Positions 62,244-64,000 of a stretch of 64,000 bases of DNA are shown in pieces. How positions within the stretch are numbered: the stretch's first letter is position 1; each line of letters starts with the position of its first letter. The position numbers and the translations under genes are program-made. Source of the stretch: CADEED01 sp041395625 (GTDB lineage Bacteria > Pseudomonadota > Gammaproteobacteria > Steroidobacterales > Steroidobacteraceae); assembly GCA_041395625.1 (NCBI GenBank), contig JAWLAE010000002.1, forward strand, positions 1,194,695 to 1,258,694, in the 5' to 3' direction. The notes under the pieces are model-generated. The model did no database searches, was not told where the DNA came from, and saw only the letters and a list, made by a program, of their open reading frames with translations.

Positions 62244-62703
62244 TGTTTTGTCCTGTGTTTTCTTGGTGACTGTGTTACCCGCCGCGACTCCATTTGTGCG
62301 TGGATCGCAGGCTGGTACAGCGGCGCACTCATGGCAGTCAGCGTTCGATCCGGTGCACTCGGGAAACGGTTTCCGCTTGTACCTCGCCGCCTCGACTGGC
62401 AGCCTGTTCAAGGCTTCAATCTGTTGGATGCTCATAGCAATACTCGCTTTTCTTAGCTGCCTATTCACCAGAACGAGAAAAGAGCTCCGCGGGGGCCAAC
62501 AGCCTCTGACTTGCGGCATTTCCGCCCTGCTGCTCAACGCCGGAGCGATACCAGGCTGGCGCGCGACGACAGTGTCGGCAGCATGTCCAAGCCTCAATCG
62601 TGGTACTCGCGGTTTCGTAGCGCCAAGACGCTCGGCACTTCCGCCTGAGTTCAGCCCTGCGCCTGCAGATGCTGCTCCATGCGAATCACCACTTCGGTGC
62701 TAG

Positions 62704-62725
62704 AGTGTTACCCTTGTGTCCAGAA
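62704..62725 (+). repeat. Insertion-sequence-like terminal repeat, left copy
   Basis: 22 bp beginning AGTGTTACC and ending GTGTCCAGAA. It is the inverted complement, with 19 of 22 matches, of 63970-63991. The pattern GTGTTACC-x3-GTGTCC resembles sequences near the ends of IS481-type elements, but no transposase is present between the copies. Confidence 0.45.
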
Positions 62726-62741
62726 TGGACTCTGAAGTGGA

Positions 62742-62869
62742 TGGCGCGCCTGGAGAGATTACTCGGCGCGCAAGCGCGCCTCGCCCCTGCGGGGTCGCCC
62801 TACGGGCGATCGCCAACGCTACGCGTTGGCGTCGAACTCTGTTGTCTATTTGTCGGGAGTTCGACAACG
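62742..62869 (+). repeat. 128-bp hairpin-cluster repeat, copy B
   Basis: This copy matches 63773-63900 at about 120 of 128 positions by eye. It contains consecutive short hairpins: GCGCGC-AA-GCGCGC, CCCC-TGC-GGGG, CGCCC-TAC-GGGCG and CAACGC-TAC-GCGTTG. An outer GTCGAACTC...GAGTTCGAC pair follows. The start (TGGCGCGCCTGGAGAGATT) and the TCGAACTC flank look like the reverse of a tRNA acceptor and T-arm, but no complete tRNA is present. Confidence 0.6.
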
Positions 62870-63002
62870 CTTGAGTTCACCCGCGCCAGCATCTGGCGCG
62901 AAAGCCCACCTCTGATGCCGGATATACGACTGCAAGCTTCCCCTCTCACGCCAGCACTATCGATCGGTCTCTTTACCGGCGGGAGGAGTCCATATACGAT
63001 TT

Positions 63003-63014
63003 GTTAGACGGCTC
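63003..63014 (+). repeat. Left boundary inverted repeat of the toxin-antitoxin module
   Basis: GTTAGACGGCTC, the exact inverted complement of 63714-63725. It touches the antitoxin stop codon and marks the downstream edge of the module. The outer GTTAGAC resembles an integron attC core (GTTRRRY), but the remainder of an attC site is not evident. Confidence 0.5.
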
Positions 63015-63312
63015 ACGCCGCATGTTTTCGAAACTCGAGCTCAATCTTCAGGCGGCCACCGAGAGCTTGAACCGCACTCTGCAAAGTCTGCAGCGTTACC
63101 GACGAGTTCTCCGGATCCAGCAGTCGGTCTAATGCGGACCGGCTTGTATCCATGCGCCGAGCCATTTCAGCTTTGCTGAGATTACTTTCCGCCATTTTCT
63201 CAGTTAGCTGATAGGCGACATACCGTTTCACGGCAACTGCCGTAACCTCTTCGAGGAGACCTTCCTCCTTGAGAAAGTCATCGAAGTCGCTACCAACATT
63301 CTTTCTAGCCAT
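63013..63312 (-). CDS. HigA-type antitoxin, XRE/HTH
   Basis: A 99-residue protein. The N-terminal half (DFDDFLKEEGLLEEVTAVAVKR) is a charged helix that would contact the toxin. The HTH covers about 43-70 (NLSKAEMARRMDTSRSALDRLL) and then VTLQTLQSAVQALGGRLKIEL. This is the HigA/PF13744-type layout. It follows the toxin by 2 bp in the same transcript, in toxin-first HigBA order. It should neutralise the toxin and repress the promoter at the 63667-63686 palindrome. Confidence 0.85.
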   Translation of the reverse strand: MARKNVGSDFDDFLKEEGLLEEVTAVAVKRYVAYQLTEKMAESNLSKAEMARRMDTSRSALDRLLDPENSSVTLQTLQSAVQALGGRLKIELEFRKHAA

Positions 63313-63314
63313 AA

Positions 63315-63659
63315 TTACGACCTCAGCTTCGTCAATCTACGTTTAGCAATCGCCAGTTCGTTGGCGGGGGTCTTTTGCGACTTCTTTACAAATCCATTCA
63401 AGAGCACAATTTCCCCGGCATACACCGTGAAGAAAGTTCGACAAATACCCACCGTCAATCGTGACCGAAGCTCCCATAGGTTCTCGGCCATTTTCCGGGC
63501 CAGTGGCATGCCGATCGGCCAGCCATATTGCAGAGTTTTAATGTCCTCACCGACGGTCTTTCGGTCGGCCTGTCCCAGGTTCTTTAGCCAATCTCGGACG
63601 GGCTCACGGCCTGACTCGAGGCGAAAAAATCGTATGGGAATTGGCCTCTCTACTGACAT
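63315..63659 (-). CDS. HigB/RelE-like toxin (Gp49-type), probable mRNA interferase
   Basis: A 114-residue protein. Blocks are IRFFRLESGREPVRDWL, DIKTLQYGWPIGMPLARKM and LWELRSRLTVGICRTFFTV, ending VLLNGFVKKSQKTPANELAIAKRR. They match the phage-derived Gp49-like/HigB family (PF05973), which cleaves mRNA at the ribosome. I chose the ATG at 63659 (MSVERPIPI). The alternative at 63686 would place coding sequence across the promoter, whose -10 lies 6 nt before this ATG, so the mRNA may be leaderless. Confidence 0.85.
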   Translation of the reverse strand: MSVERPIPIRFFRLESGREPVRDWLKNLGQADRKTVGEDIKTLQYGWPIGMPLARKMAENLWELRSRLTVGICRTFFTVYAGEIVLLNGFVKKSQKTPANELAIAKRRLTKLRS

Positions 63660-63665
63660 CGAGTA

Positions 63666-63693
63666 AGTGTACCGATTCTGGTACACATGTCAA
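63666..63693 (-). promoter_or_regulatory. Promoter of the toxin-antitoxin operon
   Basis: On the minus strand, a consensus -35 TTGACA at 63688-63693 and a -10 TACACT at 63666-63671 are separated by 16 bp. The -10 lies 6 nt upstream of the toxin ATG at 63659, so transcription would start at or near that ATG. The operator palindrome overlaps the spacer and -10. Confidence 0.65.
63667..63686. promoter_or_regulatory. Toxin-antitoxin operator palindrome
   Basis: GTGTACC-GATTCT-GGTACAC, a perfect 7-bp inverted repeat with a 6-bp spacer, lying across the promoter spacer and -10 box. It fits an autoregulatory site for the HigA-like antitoxin (with its toxin as co-repressor). Confidence 0.65.
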
Positions 63694-63713
63694 GGACCTG
63701 CGATGCAGCTGAC

Positions 63714-63725
63714 GAGCCGTCTAAC
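63714..63725 (-). repeat. Right boundary inverted repeat of the toxin-antitoxin module
   Basis: GAGCCGTCTAAC, the exact inverted complement of 63003-63014. It lies about 20 bp upstream of the promoter. With its partner it delimits a 723-bp unit containing only the toxin-antitoxin genes and their promoter. Confidence 0.5.
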
Positions 63726-63772
63726 GCCTTTCTGACCAACTAGCTCCGATGACGGATTCGAACCTCGGGGGT

Positions 63773-63900
63773 TGGCGCGCCTGGAGAGATTACTCGGCGC
63801 GCAAGCGCGCCTCGCCCCTGCGGGGTCGCCCTTAGGGCGATCGCCAACGCTACGCGTTGACGTCGAACTCTCTTTCATATTTGTCGGGAGTTCGAAAACG
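63773..63900 (+). repeat. 128-bp hairpin-cluster repeat, copy A
   Basis: This is the partner of copy B at 62742-62869. It differs at about eight positions. The CGCCC-TTA-GGGCG hairpin has changed only in its loop and the CAACGC-TAC-GCGTTG hairpin is identical, so stems are kept. The outer GTCGAACTC...GAGTTCGAA pair is shortened by one base. It is preceded by GATTCGAACC, another tRNA T-arm-like fragment. Confidence 0.6.
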
Positions 63901-63969
63901 TCGCCCTAACGAATTGACTTCGCTTGGCGTCAGAAAAAATGCGCTTATCGACAGATAGGTTACACATCG

Positions 63970-63991
63970 TTCCGGACACATAGGTAACACT
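63970..63991 (-). repeat. Insertion-sequence-like terminal repeat, right copy
   Basis: 22 bp reading TTCCGGACACA-TAGGTAACACT on the plus strand, the inverted counterpart of 62704-62725 (19 of 22 matches). A second partial box (GGTTACACATCG) lies just inside. The window ends 9 bp later, so a full adjacent insertion sequence may continue beyond the edge. Confidence 0.45.
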
Positions 63992-64000
63992 TTCCGGCAT

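Larger units (their letters stand above)
62244..63012. other. Gene-poor region before the toxin-antitoxin module
   Basis: No convincing gene is visible here. The left half is unremarkable apart from short frames lacking family signal. The right half carries one 22-bp insertion-sequence-like end (62704-62725), repeat copy B (62742-62869) and the start of the 12-bp boundary repeat (63003-63014). An attC-like core GTTAGAC is part of that boundary. Confidence 0.5.

Noticed and set aside
62244..62597. Upstream extension of the 61719 lipoprotein to a 292-residue protein
   Set aside because: The lipobox leader starts at 62243 with AGGA upstream; the extension has no homology and an unlikely composition.
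63745..63775. tRNA gene at the GATTCGAACC fragment
   Set aside because: Only T-arm-like bases are present; stems do not pair and no anticodon or acceptor arm can be assembled.
62641..64000. CRISPR array
   Set aside because: Only two long copies with no regularly spaced unique spacers; the repeats are hairpin clusters, not CRISPR repeats.

Overview
The window is GC-rich, densely coded DNA from a Gram-negative bacterium. It carries lipid A L-Ara4N (arn) genes, TonB-dependent receptors, an ECF/FecR relay, an Omp85-type protein, an LptF-like permease and many Tat- and Sec-exported proteins. The gene families fit a gammaproteobacterium of the Xanthomonadales/Nevskiales/Steroidobacteraceae kind. 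That placement is inference from gene content and codon bias; no rRNA or complete tRNA is visible.

Layout. 1-11.4 kb: the end of a DUF1343/NamZ-type gene, an exported msrA-msrB pair, an FAD monooxygenase, the glutathione-dependent formaldehyde pair frmA-fghA, an EAL protein with a degenerate GGDEF domain, a 2OG-Fe(II) oxygenase, an M14 carboxypeptidase and two membrane proteins. 11.4-22.5 kb: dgkA, a PAP2 phosphatase, then PepSY, OmpR-type regulator, histidine kinase, TolC-like protein, adaptor and RND pump in one tightly overlapping block, followed by an ArnT-like glycosyltransferase. 22.5-28.1 kb (minus): ECF sigma, FecR, STN-type TonB receptor and an Omp85-type protein. 28.3-38.8 kb (plus): an outer-membrane protein, a PAP2 phosphatase and a complete arn operon in which ArnA is split into two separately encoded enzymes, then an LptF-like permease and a DUF347-repeat membrane protein.

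39-50.6 kb is the most unusual region. Five divergent DUF1838 paralogs, most with twin-arginine-type leaders, sit with a formylglycine-generating-enzyme-like protein, two closely related exported alpha/beta hydrolases, a membrane-anchored LytTR regulator and a TonB-dependent receptor. The same 15-bp inverted repeat (ATACAR-ATG-TTGTAT) lies in both divergent intergenic regions that drive these genes. I infer an uncharacterised uptake-and-conversion system for an unknown substrate.

50.6-62.2 kb is a second candidate system. A six-gene minus-strand operon encodes two two-cysteine lipoproteins, a small lipoprotein, a peptidoglycan-binding-domain protein, a 1024-residue Cys-rich secreted protein and a membrane-embedded spermidine-synthase-like protein. 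It is divergent from a Ser/Thr kinase-TPR gene overlapping an ECF sigma gene, and a third two-cysteine lipoprotein lies just beyond.

62.2-64 kb is a mobile or repeat-rich edge. A HigB/HigA-type toxin-antitoxin module is bounded by a 12-bp inverted repeat, flanked by two 128-bp hairpin-cluster repeats and enclosed by 22-bp imperfect inverted repeats resembling insertion-sequence ends. No transposase is visible inside.
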